From contig JAPOWQ010000065.1 of the NCBI GenBank assembly GCA_026707585.1, forward strand, positions 1 through 37,527: a stretch of 37,527 bases of DNA, read 5' to 3'. A model generated the notes under the pieces. That model ran no database searches. It had not been told where the DNA came from and worked only from the letters and a program-made list of their open reading frames with translations. Every line of letters begins with the position of its first letter. Position 1 is the stretch's first letter. This document shows positions 17,191 through 25,142 of this stretch, in pieces. Both the position numbers and the translations under genes were made by a program. The stretch is from Chloroflexota bacterium. Lineage in GTDB: Bacteria > Chloroflexota > UBA11872.

Positions 17191-18303
17191 GTGAAGATCA
17201 CCGAGGTTTCCGCCGCGTTGTACGCCAAGCCGTACGACACGCCGATCAGTAACGGGAAGTACACCTACACCGCGTCCAAGAGCGTGGTCGTGCGGATATC
17301 AACGGACGATGGTCTGGAGGGCTTTGGGATCTGCGGCGCGGGCGGCATCGCGGCGACGGCGGACGGCGACGCCACCATCGCCACCGTCAACGACATGCGG
17401 CAGGCCCTGATCGGCGAGGACCCGCGCAACGTCGAACGGATTTGGGAGTCGCTCTACCAGCCCAAGATCTTCGGCCGCAAGGGTCTGACGACGAGGGCAA
17501 TCTCCGCCATCGACATCGCGCTCTGGGACATCGTGGCCAAGTCGTTCGAGTGCCCGCTCTACCAGGTGCTCGGTGGCTTCACTGACGAGGTTCGCGCCTA
17601 CATTGCCGGCGGATACTACGCCGAGGGCAAGGGCCTGTCCGAGTTGCAGGACGAGATGCTCGGCTACGTGGAACAGGGCGCCAACGCCGTCAAGATGAAA
17701 GTCGGCGCGGTCCCGCTTCGCGAAGACGAGGTCCGCATTCGCGCCGTCCGTGACGCCATCGGCCCCGAAATCGACCTGCTCGTGGACGCCAACAACGCCT
17801 ACGTGCAGGCCGACGCGGTTCGCATGGCGCGCATTCTGGAGGAATACGACGCCTTCTGGTTCGAGGAACCAGTCTCACCGGACAACATGCGCGGCAGCGC
17901 GGCGACCGCCCGATCGTCAACGGTTCCGGTCGCCGCCGGCGAGAACGAATACACCCGCTGGGGGTTCCGCGAACTACTCGAGACCGGCGCCGTGGACATC
18001 CTGAACCCCGACGCGATGGTGCTCGGTGGAATCACCGAATACCGCAAGGTTGCCGCGCTAGCCGCCGCCTACGAGATTCCCATCGCCCCCCACGGCCTAC
18101 AGGAGGTTCATATCCACTTGCTGGCCGCCTTCCCGATGCCGCTGATCCTGGAGTTCTACAACCCCAACGTGGCGGGCCTGAACGAGGTCATGTTCCACGA
18201 GAAACTGGAATTGACCGAACGGGGCACCGTCCGGCTGCCCCAGGGACCAGGGCTGGGCATGGAGGTCAACTGGGACGGTCTGCGCGAGTACCTGGTGACC
18301 TGA
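17191..18303 (+). CDS. Mandelate racemase/muconate lactonizing enzyme family dehydratase
   Basis: The enolase-superfamily MR subgroup abstracts the proton alpha to a carboxylate; most members dehydrate sugar acids to 2-keto-3-deoxy acids. The 370-residue protein has the K-x-K base motif (K168, K170 in AVKMKVG), metal ligands D199 (LLVDANN), E225/226 (WFEEP) and E251 (AAGENE), the D274-H301 dyad (LNPDAMV and IAPHGL), and E321 (LEFYN). This full MR set argues for an active acid-sugar dehydratase or racemase. I chose GTG 17191, where the conserved N-terminus (K-I-T-E-V) begins, over TTG 17152. The next gene, 74 bp on, encodes an HpcH-family aldolase homologue, the usual partner for cleaving the keto-deoxy acid. 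The exact substrate cannot be given. Confidence 0.88.
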   Translation: MKITEVSAALYAKPYDTPISNGKYTYTASKSVVVRISTDDGLEGFGICGAGGIAATADGDATIATVNDMRQALIGEDPRNVERIWESLYQPKIFGRKGLTTRAISAIDIALWDIVAKSFECPLYQVLGGFTDEVRAYIAGGYYAEGKGLSELQDEMLGYVEQGANAVKMKVGAVPLREDEVRIRAVRDAIGPEIDLLVDANNAYVQADAVRMARILEEYDAFWFEEPVSPDNMRGSAATARSSTVPVAAGENEYTRWGFRELLETGAVDILNPDAMVLGGITEYRKVAALAAAYEIPIAPHGLQEVHIHLLAAFPMPLILEFYNPNVAGLNEVMFHEKLELTERGTVRLPQGPGLGMEVNWDGLREYLVT

Positions 18304-18377
18304 CGGTTCCAGCCTGAGACGCCGGGCGGGGCGGTGTGAAACACTGCGCCGCAGCCGACACCTATGGGTAACCCTCC

Positions 18378-19172
18378 ATGCGCCCTAACCGTCTTCGCGA
18401 ACTGCTGGATGCCGGCAAGCCCAGCTACAGCACGCACGTCCTCATCTCCTGGCCCGCCATCGTTGAGCTGGTCGGCCAGACCGGTCAGTACGACTACGTC
18501 GAGTTCGTGGCCGAGTACGCGCCCTACGACCTCTACGCGCTGGAAAACATCGGTCGGGCCATTGATCTCTTCGACAACTTCAGCGGCATGATGAAGATCG
18601 AGCAGGAGCCGCGGACCTACCTCACGGTTCGGGCTATCGGCTCCGGCATTCAGAACCTGCTGTTTGCCGACGTCCGAAACCCGGAGGAAGCGCGCGAATG
18701 CGTGCAGGCCGTTCGCGCCAGCACCCCGTCCACCGGCGGTCGGCACGGCGCCGGTTCGCGCCGCGACACCGGGTACGTGCGCGAAGGCGGCAGCCAAGCC
18801 TTCGTGGACGCGCTGGAGCAAGCCGTGGTGATGCTGATGATCGAGAAGGACGAAGCTGTCCGCAATCTCGAAAACGTGATCGGCGTCGGCGGCGTGGACA
18901 TGGTTCAGTTCGGTCCCACCGACTACGCCATGAGCATCGACAAGCCCGGCCAGGGTGGTGCCCCTGAAGTCCGCGAAGCCGAGGCCTACGTCATCAAGAC
19001 CGCGCTGGGCATGGGCATTCAGCCGCGCGCCGAAATCGGCTCGCCGGACCACGCCAAGCGCTACCTGGACATGGGCGTCACCCACTTCTCGATCGGCACC
19101 GACATCGGCATCCTGTCCAGCTGGTGGGCCCAGAACGGCGAAGCGCTGCGCGCGGCGGTGGACGGGGGCTAG
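18378..19172 (+). CDS. HpcH/HpaI aldolase family protein with altered active site
   Basis: Family members are divalent-metal-dependent class II aldolases cleaving 2-keto-3-deoxy acids to pyruvate and an aldehyde. The 264-residue protein keeps the metal-ligand candidates E156 (L-M-I-E-K) and D182 (G-P-T-D-Y) and the conserved arginine (R85 in T-V-R-A). It differs at two catalytic places: the usual E-H-x-P reads E-Y-A-P (E46-Y47), replacing the active-site His, and the usual Q-I-E reads M-I-E. The segment with GGRHGAGSRRDTGY resembles the glycine-rich loop after the conserved R/G-x-R-G. ATG 18378 is the start. It pairs with the upstream dehydratase, suggesting a shared sugar-acid pathway, but the substitutions make the reaction uncertain. 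Confidence 0.8.
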   Translation: MRPNRLRELLDAGKPSYSTHVLISWPAIVELVGQTGQYDYVEFVAEYAPYDLYALENIGRAIDLFDNFSGMMKIEQEPRTYLTVRAIGSGIQNLLFADVRNPEEARECVQAVRASTPSTGGRHGAGSRRDTGYVREGGSQAFVDALEQAVVMLMIEKDEAVRNLENVIGVGGVDMVQFGPTDYAMSIDKPGQGGAPEVREAEAYVIKTALGMGIQPRAEIGSPDHAKRYLDMGVTHFSIGTDIGILSSWWAQNGEALRAAVDGG

Positions 19173-19259
19173 ACGCAACTCGTCCCACAGAGAGGCCTTT
19201 ACATAACGCCCCTCGTTCTCCAAGGCGCGACGGCCCCTGCTCCTGCCCCGGGGGATAGA

Positions 19260-19396
19260 AACGGTGCTCGGTCTCAAACCAATCGAGGGGACGCCATTCT
19301 TCACCCTCTCCAAGGGGAGAGGCAGACTCGGCCGTCTTCGAACGAATTCGGTGAGGGGTCTTCCGCGCACCTAGCCTTGGGTTACATAAGGGTCTC
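19260..19396 (+). repeat. Intergenic repeat, copy A
   Basis: This 137-bp segment aligns without gaps to copy B at 20651-20787 (about 114 of 137 identical by hand count; 84 of 94 in the core 19283-19376). It contains a small hairpin, CCTCTCC (19305-19311) with GGAGAGG (19316-19322), then a conserved block with C-G-A-A-T-T-C-G and GGTGAGGGGTCTTCCGCGCA. It fills most of the 307-bp gap between the aldolase homologue and the FAD oxidase. No open frame or transposase is visible. It resembles the non-coding REP/PAL-like repeats of many GC-rich genomes. Confidence 0.8.
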
Positions 19397-19398
19397 CC

Positions 19399-19460
19399 GT
19401 GGGAGAAGGCTGGGGTGAGGGTCTTCCGCGCAACCACCCCGGGATTGGGCAAAGGTCTCC
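19399..19460 (+). repeat. Intergenic repeat, shortened copy A'
   Basis: Immediately after copy A, the segment from GGGAGAAGGC through GGTGAGGGTCTTCCGCGCA to AAAGGTCTCC repeats the second half of the same element. It lacks an inner block of about 25 bp and the left arm of the hairpin. It ends 19 bp before the GTG start of the oxidase gene, so it probably forms part of that gene's leader. Confidence 0.65.
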
Positions 19461-19479
19461 ACAGAGGACTGGCGCGGCG

Positions 19480-20574
19480 GTGAGCCGCGGCAGATCCGCC
19501 GACGTGGCCGTCATCGGCGGCGGCATCGTTGGCCTGGCCTGCTCCTGGGAGTTACGCCGGCGCGGCCTGAGCGTCACCCTGATCGAGCGCGGGCGCCCGG
19601 CACGCGAGTCCACCTGGGCGGCGGCGGGGATCATCGCCGCGCACCACTACGGCGCCACACCCGGTCCGCTGTTCGACCTGCTGCGGCGGTCGCTCTCGGC
19701 CTATCCCGAGTTCCTAGAGAACGTTGGGGCTGGCCAGGCAGACTGGCGTTCCCACGGGATGCTCGCCGTGGCGCGCACTGACCAGGAAGATGCGGAACTC
19801 ACGGCGCGGGTCTCCTGGCTGACCGACGCCGGATACGAAGCCGAGTTGCTCCCACCATGGGAGCTGCGCGACCTGGAACCTGCATGCACGGGAAGCGTGG
19901 AGACCGCGGCGTTATTCCCCTCCGACGGGTCGCTCGACCCGCGGTTGCTGGCCGCCGCCCTGGAAAAAGCCGTTCGCTCGACTGGCGTGGACGTCCTGAC
20001 AGACGCCAGGGCAACCTCAATTGAGATCGGCGACAGCCGTGTTTCGGGTGTGCGCCTGGTGGACGAAGTTGTCGCGGCCCCCGCCGTGGTTCTGGCCGCG
20101 GGCGCCTGGTGCGCCGGCCTGGCGCCCGCGTTCCGGCTGCCGGTCCGGCCGTGCAAGGGCCAGATGTGTGCGGTTCGCGGCGAGGGTCCACGTCGCGCCG
20201 TGAACTATCCCGAGGGCGTCATCGTGCCGCGCGCGGACGGACGAATCGCGCTGGGCGCCACGCAGGAAGACGTAGGGTTCGATGCCCATGTCGACGCCGA
20301 CGCCATCCGGCAGGTCCACGGCGATGCCGCCGCCATCGTCCCCGGACTCGCCAATGCCGAGATCGTGGAGACCTGGATGGGATTCCGCCCGCAATCCGCC
20401 GACGGCTTTCCCGTGATCGGTCCGACTCCCGTCGAGGGACTGGTCGTCGCCACCGGCCACTTCACCAAGGGCATCGCCCTGGCGCCCGTCACGGCCGAAC
20501 TCGTAGCCGACCTCGTCTGCGACGCCCGCCTGGACCCGCTCCTCCGGCCCTTCGGGCCCGACCGCTTCGCCTGA
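19480..20574 (+). CDS. FAD-dependent DAO-family oxidase, probably glycine oxidase ThiO
   Basis: DAO-family flavoenzymes oxidise amino acids; ThiO makes iminoglycine for the thiazole of thiamin. The 364-residue protein starts with the dinucleotide-binding motif V-I-G-G-G-I-V-G-L (about residues 10-18) and E-R-G, followed by E-S-T-W-A-A-A-G, close to the ThiO flavin-binding segment. It ends with M-G-F-R-P-Q-S-A-D-G-F-P-V-I-G and A-T-G-H-F-T-K-G-I-A-L-A-P-V-T-A, which resemble ThiO more than sarcosine oxidase. GTG 19480 is chosen; the open frame to 19399 lies in repeat DNA. The gene is flanked on both sides by copies of the same direct repeat. The thiamin cluster begins 3.8 kb further on, which supports ThiO weakly. 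Other amine substrates remain possible. Confidence 0.75.
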   Translation: MSRGRSADVAVIGGGIVGLACSWELRRRGLSVTLIERGRPARESTWAAAGIIAAHHYGATPGPLFDLLRRSLSAYPEFLENVGAGQADWRSHGMLAVARTDQEDAELTARVSWLTDAGYEAELLPPWELRDLEPACTGSVETAALFPSDGSLDPRLLAAALEKAVRSTGVDVLTDARATSIEIGDSRVSGVRLVDEVVAAPAVVLAAGAWCAGLAPAFRLPVRPCKGQMCAVRGEGPRRAVNYPEGVIVPRADGRIALGATQEDVGFDAHVDADAIRQVHGDAAAIVPGLANAEIVETWMGFRPQSADGFPVIGPTPVEGLVVATGHFTKGIALAPVTAELVADLVCDARLDPLLRPFGPDRFA

Positions 20575-20650
20575 GCCGCAACGGAGCCCTCTACGAAACT
20601 CCCTTGGTCCTCGAACTCGCGGACGCTTCCTGTCCCTCCCGGGGCAAAGC

Positions 20651-20787
20651 AACGGTGTTCGGCGTCGATCTACTCGAGGGGACGCCGGTCTTTCCCCTCT
20701 CCTGGGGGAGAGGCAGAATCGGCCGTCTTCGGACGAATTCGGTGAGGGGTCTTCCGCGCACCCAACCTCGGGTAAAGCACGGGTCTC
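20651..20787 (+). repeat. Intergenic repeat, copy B
   Basis: This is the direct-orientation partner of copy A, at a constant offset of 1391 bp over the whole 137 bp. Its hairpin is CCTCTCC (20696-20702) with GGAGAGG (20707-20713); the loop differs from copy A while the stem is kept. It lies between the convergent ends of the oxidase gene and the M24 hydrolase gene, a 262-bp gap with nothing else recognisable. Confidence 0.8.
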
Positions 20788-20836
20788 AAACGGCCGAGCC
20801 GCCAGCCCACATGGCTCCGCCGCGCGCGGCCGCCCG

Positions 20837-22105
20837 CTATCCGAGACGAAGCGGGTCGCGCGGATAGTCGGTCAGCACCTCGCAGCCGTCGGCGGTGACG
20901 GCCACCGTCTCGCTCACGCCCACGCCCGCCCGGCCCACGTCGCGCACCACCGCCCGCACGTGAAACACGTGACCGGGCTCAAGCGTTGGATAGGCGGCCA
21001 GCAGCCGCTCGCTGTGGCTGACGGGGGGACAGATCCGCAGCCCGGGCACGTCCAGCCAGTCCGGCTCGAAGCTCAGCCCCACCGAATACCCGCGCAGGCC
21101 GTCCCTGAAGACGCGCGGCGGCAACTCGTGTAGCGGCTCGGATGCGTGCTCTCCGAGCTCGCGCGTTGACACCCCCGGCCGCATGCCGGCGATCGTTCGC
21201 TCCACCGCCGCCAGGCACGCCGCGTACATCGTGTCCCACAGCGGATCGGCCAGCTCACCGATCACGCCCGTGCGGATCATGGGCGCGGTATAGCGCTTGA
21301 CGCACGCGCCCCACTCGAGAATTGCCGGATGTCCGGGCGTGAGCCGTGAACGCCCGAACGTCGTGTGCGGAATGCCGGAGTTCCGGCCTGCGGTGACGAT
21401 GGGCTGAATCGACATGCGCTCGCTGCCGGCGCCCACCAGCGCCTGGTAGGCGGCCGCCGCCACATTGGTGTCGGGCGCGTCCGGGCGCAGCTCGGCCCGG
21501 GCGGCGTCGAATCCGCGCGGCGTGATCGCCCCGGCGGACCGGATGGCGGCGATCTCGGCGGCGCTCTTCCGCGCCCGCACCCCGTCCACCAGCAAGTGGA
21601 CGTAGCTCCACGAGGCGCCCACCGACTCCGCGGCGCGCAGATAGCCCTGATACGCCCCGCCGTGCTGATGGTGCTCCCAGCCCAGCCTCGCCTTGGCCCA
21701 GCCCCGATGTCGCAGCACGTCCACGAGCACGGCGGCGGGATCTTCCCCCCACGGAAATGTGACCACGTCCTCGACCCAACTCGACACTATGGCGTTGAAG
21801 GCCTCGAAGTCGTCCACCAGCAGCGTGGGCTCGCGGTCGATCCCGACGATGAGGAACATGGGTGCGAACGACGCCAGCGTCTCGTAGCCGCTGACATAGC
21901 AGACGCTGGGCGCAAAGGTGCACACCAGCGCGTCCAAACCTTCGGTCCGCATCGCGGTCCGCAGCGCCTCGTGGCGGCGCTGGAATTCGGCCTCGTCAAA
22001 GGTCAGCAATCGGATGTCGCCGGCATCGGCCGGACGCTTGAGCTCACCAAACAGCGGAATGGGCCTGGTCCCTCGGCAGCTGGCTGCACCGCCCGAAGAT
22101 CGCAC
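20837..22105 (-). CDS. Creatinase/ectoine hydrolase (DoeA)-like M24 family protein without metal ligands
   Basis: The pita-bread M24 fold covers metal-dependent aminopeptidases and metal-free hydrolases such as creatinase and ectoine hydrolase. The N-terminal domain (about 30-170) and the C-terminal pita-bread domain (about 170-420) are both present. At the five metal-ligand positions of M24 peptidases this protein has other residues: I-L-E-W-G-A for the first Asp, Y-T-A-P-M-I-R-T for the second, G-Y-S-V-G for the His, H-V-R-A for T-I-E-P and V-S-E-T-V for the last Glu. The segments G-Y-S-V-G-L-S-F-E-P-D-W and V-S-E-T-V-A-V-T-x-D-G recall creatinase/DoeA-type enzymes. A cyclic amidine, ureido or amide compound is therefore a likelier substrate than a peptide. 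The most upstream start is GTG 22105; the true start may be some residues inside. It is divergent from the solute-binding gene. Confidence 0.78.
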   Translation of the reverse strand: MRSSGGAASCRGTRPIPLFGELKRPADAGDIRLLTFDEAEFQRRHEALRTAMRTEGLDALVCTFAPSVCYVSGYETLASFAPMFLIVGIDREPTLLVDDFEAFNAIVSSWVEDVVTFPWGEDPAAVLVDVLRHRGWAKARLGWEHHQHGGAYQGYLRAAESVGASWSYVHLLVDGVRARKSAAEIAAIRSAGAITPRGFDAARAELRPDAPDTNVAAAAYQALVGAGSERMSIQPIVTAGRNSGIPHTTFGRSRLTPGHPAILEWGACVKRYTAPMIRTGVIGELADPLWDTMYAACLAAVERTIAGMRPGVSTRELGEHASEPLHELPPRVFRDGLRGYSVGLSFEPDWLDVPGLRICPPVSHSERLLAAYPTLEPGHVFHVRAVVRDVGRAGVGVSETVAVTADGCEVLTDYPRDPLRLG

Positions 22106-22187
22106 AGCCGCCGCAAATGCGCTTGACAGTCATAAGCTGATACATGACGTTGACGCCCGTGCCGATCGGAAGCAGTTGAACCCCAGA

Positions 22188-24386
22188 ATGTCTGCTACCC
22201 GTGTAACCCGATTCCGTTTGACCCGTCTTGCCGTCATCCTGGCGGTTCTGGCTGCGGCGGCAGCCTTGGTTGTGAGCCCGTCGAACGCGGCCGCGTCGCA
22301 TTCCGGCCTGCCGGGTCTGTCGGTCAGCGCCACTTGCGACGGTGCGACGGCAGCGCCCGACGACACGCTGAGCTGCAGGGTCCGCATTTCCAACACTGGC
22401 GGGACCCCGCTGACCGGCCTCTTCCTCCTGCACTACCCGTATCGGACAGATCGCCCCACGCCGAACTACGCGGGCTATCCGCCGCTGCCCCTGGGCAACC
22501 TGGCCACGCACGAGTCGCTGATCGTGCTCACCTCCTATACGGTCACCGACGAGGACCTTCCCGGACCGCTCGTTCAGACCTTCGGAGCCGACAGCGATCA
22601 GACCGCAGAGGCGTGGGCCTACGCCACCACGCCGCTGGTTGCGCCGACCACTGCCGAGACCGCACCCGGGCCCCGCAGCGCGACTGTCGCCGAATTGCAG
22701 GCCAACGCCGAGGCCTTCGAATACACCGTCGGCACGCGGGGTGGGAGCGTCACCTACTCCGCCATCGGCGGACCGCTGACCTTGAATCTGGCCCTGGCCA
22801 ACGACTCGTCGTCGTCCGGAATCCTCAGCTATCTCTTCGACGGCCTTACCGAGACCTCGTGGCTGAACAATCAGGTGGAGCCGAGCCTGGCCGAGTCATG
22901 GGAGCACTCGGACGACGGGTTGACTTGGACCTTCCATCTGCGTCGTGACGTCACTTGGCACGACGGCCAGCCGTTCACGGCCCACGACGTGGACTTCACC
23001 TTCAATCGCATCATCTACAACGACGACATCCCAACCAGTGATCGCGCGTCCTTCACGTTCCGTGTATTCGACGAGGCAACCGCGGAGTGGCGCGAAGAGC
23101 GCATGACCGTCAGCGCCATCGACGACTACACCGTCCAGTTCGTGCTGCCTGTGCCATTTGCGCCCTTCCTGCGTTCCATGGGCAACGCCATCTATCCCAG
23201 GCACATCCTTGAGCCGCACGTTGACGAGGGGACATTCGACTCGGTCTGGGGAATCGACACCGACCCGGCCGAGATCATCGGCACCGGACCCTTCACCATT
23301 GCCGTGCTCGAGCACGATGAGCGCATCGTCCTGCGGCGTAATCCCAGCTATTGGCTGACGGACAGCGCCGGAAACCGGCTGCCGTACCTGGACGAGGTCA
23401 GGTACCAGATCGTCGGCGGCCTGGCCGAGGAACTCCCGAAGTTCCGGTCCGGCGAGACGGATGTCCACGGTGTGCTGGGCGAGGAGTTCGCGACGCTCGA
23501 TCCGTTACAGGGGGAGGAGAACTTCACGCTCTACAGTCGCGGGCCGGCGTTCGGTTCGAGATTTCTCGTCTTCAACCTGAATCCTGGCAGCGACGCCGAG
23601 ACCGGCGAGCCGTTCGTGGCGCCCGAGAAGCTCCGCTGGTTTGAGAACACGCGATTCAGGCAGGCCGTGGCGCATTCTGTGGACAAGGACGCCATCATTC
23701 GTGATGTCAATCATGGATTGGGCTACCCGCAGTGGGCCTTCATCAGCCCGGCCGCGGGCGACTTCCACAACCCGAACGTGCAGCGCTACGAATACGACAT
23801 CGAAGAGGCCAACGCCATCCTTGACGGCCTGGGCTGGATGGATGGAGACGGTGACGGCATCCGCGAAGACTACGCCGGCAACAACATCAGGTTCAGGTTG
23901 ACCACCAACTCGCGCAACGAGGTTCGCCTGCGAGTGCTGGAAATCATCCAGGCCGGTCTTTCCAGCATCGGCATTCAGGGCGACATTGAGGTGATTGACT
24001 TCGGCGAGCTCGTCGATCAGCTGACGAGCACCTACGCCTGGGAATCGATCCTGATCGGCTTCGGCGGCAGTTCGGAACCCCATTTCAGCATCTCGCTCTG
24101 GCACAGCGGCGAGTCGCTGCATCTCTGGAACCCGAACCAGTCCGAACCGGCCACGACCTGGGAGACCGACATCGACTCCCTGTTCATTCGGGGCAGCCAG
24201 GAACTGGATCGCGAGCAGCGGGTTCGGTTCTACTACGAGGCGCAGGAGATTGCGGCCGATAACGTGCCGGTTGTCTACACGACGCACTCGGAGCGGCTTA
24301 CCGCGGTCCGCAACGTGTTTGGCAATCTGACGCCCACCCTGTTCGGGCTTTGGGATATTCGCTACGTGTACCGGACGGATCTTTAG
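22188..24386 (+). CDS. ABC transporter substrate-binding protein, family 5 (peptide/opine type), with extra N-terminal domain
   Basis: Family 5 binding proteins capture peptides, nickel or other solutes for an ABC importer. The 732-residue protein begins with a signal peptide (hydrophobic residues about 12-30, ending S-N-A-A-A-S). There is no lipobox cysteine, although binding proteins of monoderm bacteria are usually lipoproteins. Residues about 42-165 form a beta-rich domain (V-S-A-T-C-D, I-S-N-T-G-G-T-P-L-T-G) resembling CARDB/DUF11-type modules. The binding-protein domain follows, with L-A-E-S-W-E-x-S-D-D-G-L-T-W-T-F-H-L-R, R-R-N-P-S-Y-W and F-R-Q-A-V-A-H-S-V-D as family marks. ATG 22188 was chosen; the open frame before it lies antisense to the M24 gene. 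No permease or ATPase gene adjoins it, so it is an orphan subunit and its ligand is unknown. Confidence 0.87.
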   Translation: MSATRVTRFRLTRLAVILAVLAAAAALVVSPSNAAASHSGLPGLSVSATCDGATAAPDDTLSCRVRISNTGGTPLTGLFLLHYPYRTDRPTPNYAGYPPLPLGNLATHESLIVLTSYTVTDEDLPGPLVQTFGADSDQTAEAWAYATTPLVAPTTAETAPGPRSATVAELQANAEAFEYTVGTRGGSVTYSAIGGPLTLNLALANDSSSSGILSYLFDGLTETSWLNNQVEPSLAESWEHSDDGLTWTFHLRRDVTWHDGQPFTAHDVDFTFNRIIYNDDIPTSDRASFTFRVFDEATAEWREERMTVSAIDDYTVQFVLPVPFAPFLRSMGNAIYPRHILEPHVDEGTFDSVWGIDTDPAEIIGTGPFTIAVLEHDERIVLRRNPSYWLTDSAGNRLPYLDEVRYQIVGGLAEELPKFRSGETDVHGVLGEEFATLDPLQGEENFTLYSRGPAFGSRFLVFNLNPGSDAETGEPFVAPEKLRWFENTRFRQAVAHSVDKDAIIRDVNHGLGYPQWAFISPAAGDFHNPNVQRYEYDIEEANAILDGLGWMDGDGDGIREDYAGNNIRFRLTTNSRNEVRLRVLEIIQAGLSSIGIQGDIEVIDFGELVDQLTSTYAWESILIGFGGSSEPHFSISLWHSGESLHLWNPNQSEPATTWETDIDSLFIRGSQELDREQRVRFYYEAQEIAADNVPVVYTTHSERLTAVRNVFGNLTPTLFGLWDIRYVYRTDL

Positions 24387-24401
24387 ACCGGAGGGCGTCG
24401 C

Positions 24402-25067
24402 GTGGGCTCCGGCCTGACGGTGCTGGTGGTGCTGAACGGCGACATCGACTCGGCGTTTCTCGCTCAGCAAGTAGCCGCGGCCGATTACGTCGTCGCCGCC
24501 GACGGCGGGGCAAGTGCGGTCACGGCGCTGGGCGCCCACTGCGACGTCATCGTGGGCGACGGCGACTCGCTGGGCGAGGCGGGCTTCGCCCAGGCGCGAG
24601 CGGCCAATCCGGACGTGGAAATCCGTCGATTCCCCACCGCCAAGAACGCCACCGACGCCGAGCTGGCGCTCCGCACCGCGCTGGAAGCCGACCCTGAGCG
24701 CATCGTGGTCGTCGGAGCCTTCGGCGGCGCCCGCCTCGACCACGAACTGGCCACCGTGATGCTGCTCGCCAGCCCGCGCTGGCGCGATCGCGAGGTAGTG
24801 CTGGCCGACGGTTGCCGCGATGTCCGGCTCGTGACTGATCGAGCCGAGATACGCGGTCGGGTGGGCGACCTGGTGACCCTGCTGGCTGTCGGCGGATCCG
24901 CGGAGAATATCCAATCCAGTGGCCTGGCCTACGAGCTTGACGGCCGCAGCCTTGAGGTCGGAACAAGCCTCGGCGTCAGCAACGAACTCACCGGTTCAAC
25001 GGCCAGGCTGGCGGTCGGTTCAGGCATGCTGCTGCTGGTGCATGAGCACGGGTCGGGGGGCAATTGA
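24402..25067 (+). CDS. thiN: Thiamin pyrophosphokinase
   Basis: The enzyme transfers pyrophosphate from ATP to thiamin, giving the cofactor TPP directly from salvaged vitamin. The 221-residue protein has the family's motifs in order: A-A-D-G-G-A (about 32-37), V-G-D-G-D-S-L (51-57), K-N-A-T-D-A-E-L-A-L (about 80-89), G-G-A-R-L-D-H-E-L-A (about 106-115) and the C-terminal L-G-V-S-N-E-L-T-G. GTG 24402 follows GGAGG at a good distance. It lies just upstream of the TPP riboswitch, so it is not itself under that riboswitch, and starts 15 bp after the solute-binding gene. With the ThiXYZ importer downstream it forms a salvage route. Confidence 0.92.
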   Translation: MGSGLTVLVVLNGDIDSAFLAQQVAAADYVVAADGGASAVTALGAHCDVIVGDGDSLGEAGFAQARAANPDVEIRRFPTAKNATDAELALRTALEADPERIVVVGAFGGARLDHELATVMLLASPRWRDREVVLADGCRDVRLVTDRAEIRGRVGDLVTLLAVGGSAENIQSSGLAYELDGRSLEVGTSLGVSNELTGSTARLAVGSGMLLLVHEHGSGGN

Positions 25068-25142
25068 CACACCCATCAGCGCGTGCGAGCGTTAGGTGTA
25101 TGACGTAACGGCTCGCGCTGCGACGAGCCTCAACAACTGAAT

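Noticed and set aside
19246-19470. CRISPR array or insertion sequence in the repeat-bearing gap
   Set aside because: There are only two full copies and one partial copy, with no regular spacers, no transposase frame and no clear terminal inverted repeats or target duplication.
22123-22128. TTGACA ahead of the family 5 binding protein as a promoter
   Set aside because: The -35 hexamer is perfect, but no acceptable -10 hexamer lies at 16-18 bp.
22145-22180. Eleven-codon open frame before the binding-protein gene as a leader peptide
   Set aside because: No ribosome site or regulatory codon run is visible; such short frames are expected by chance.
21918-22187. Upstream extension of the binding-protein reading frame
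   Set aside because: It overlaps the N-terminal part of the M24 gene on the other strand and precedes the signal peptide, which must be N-terminal.
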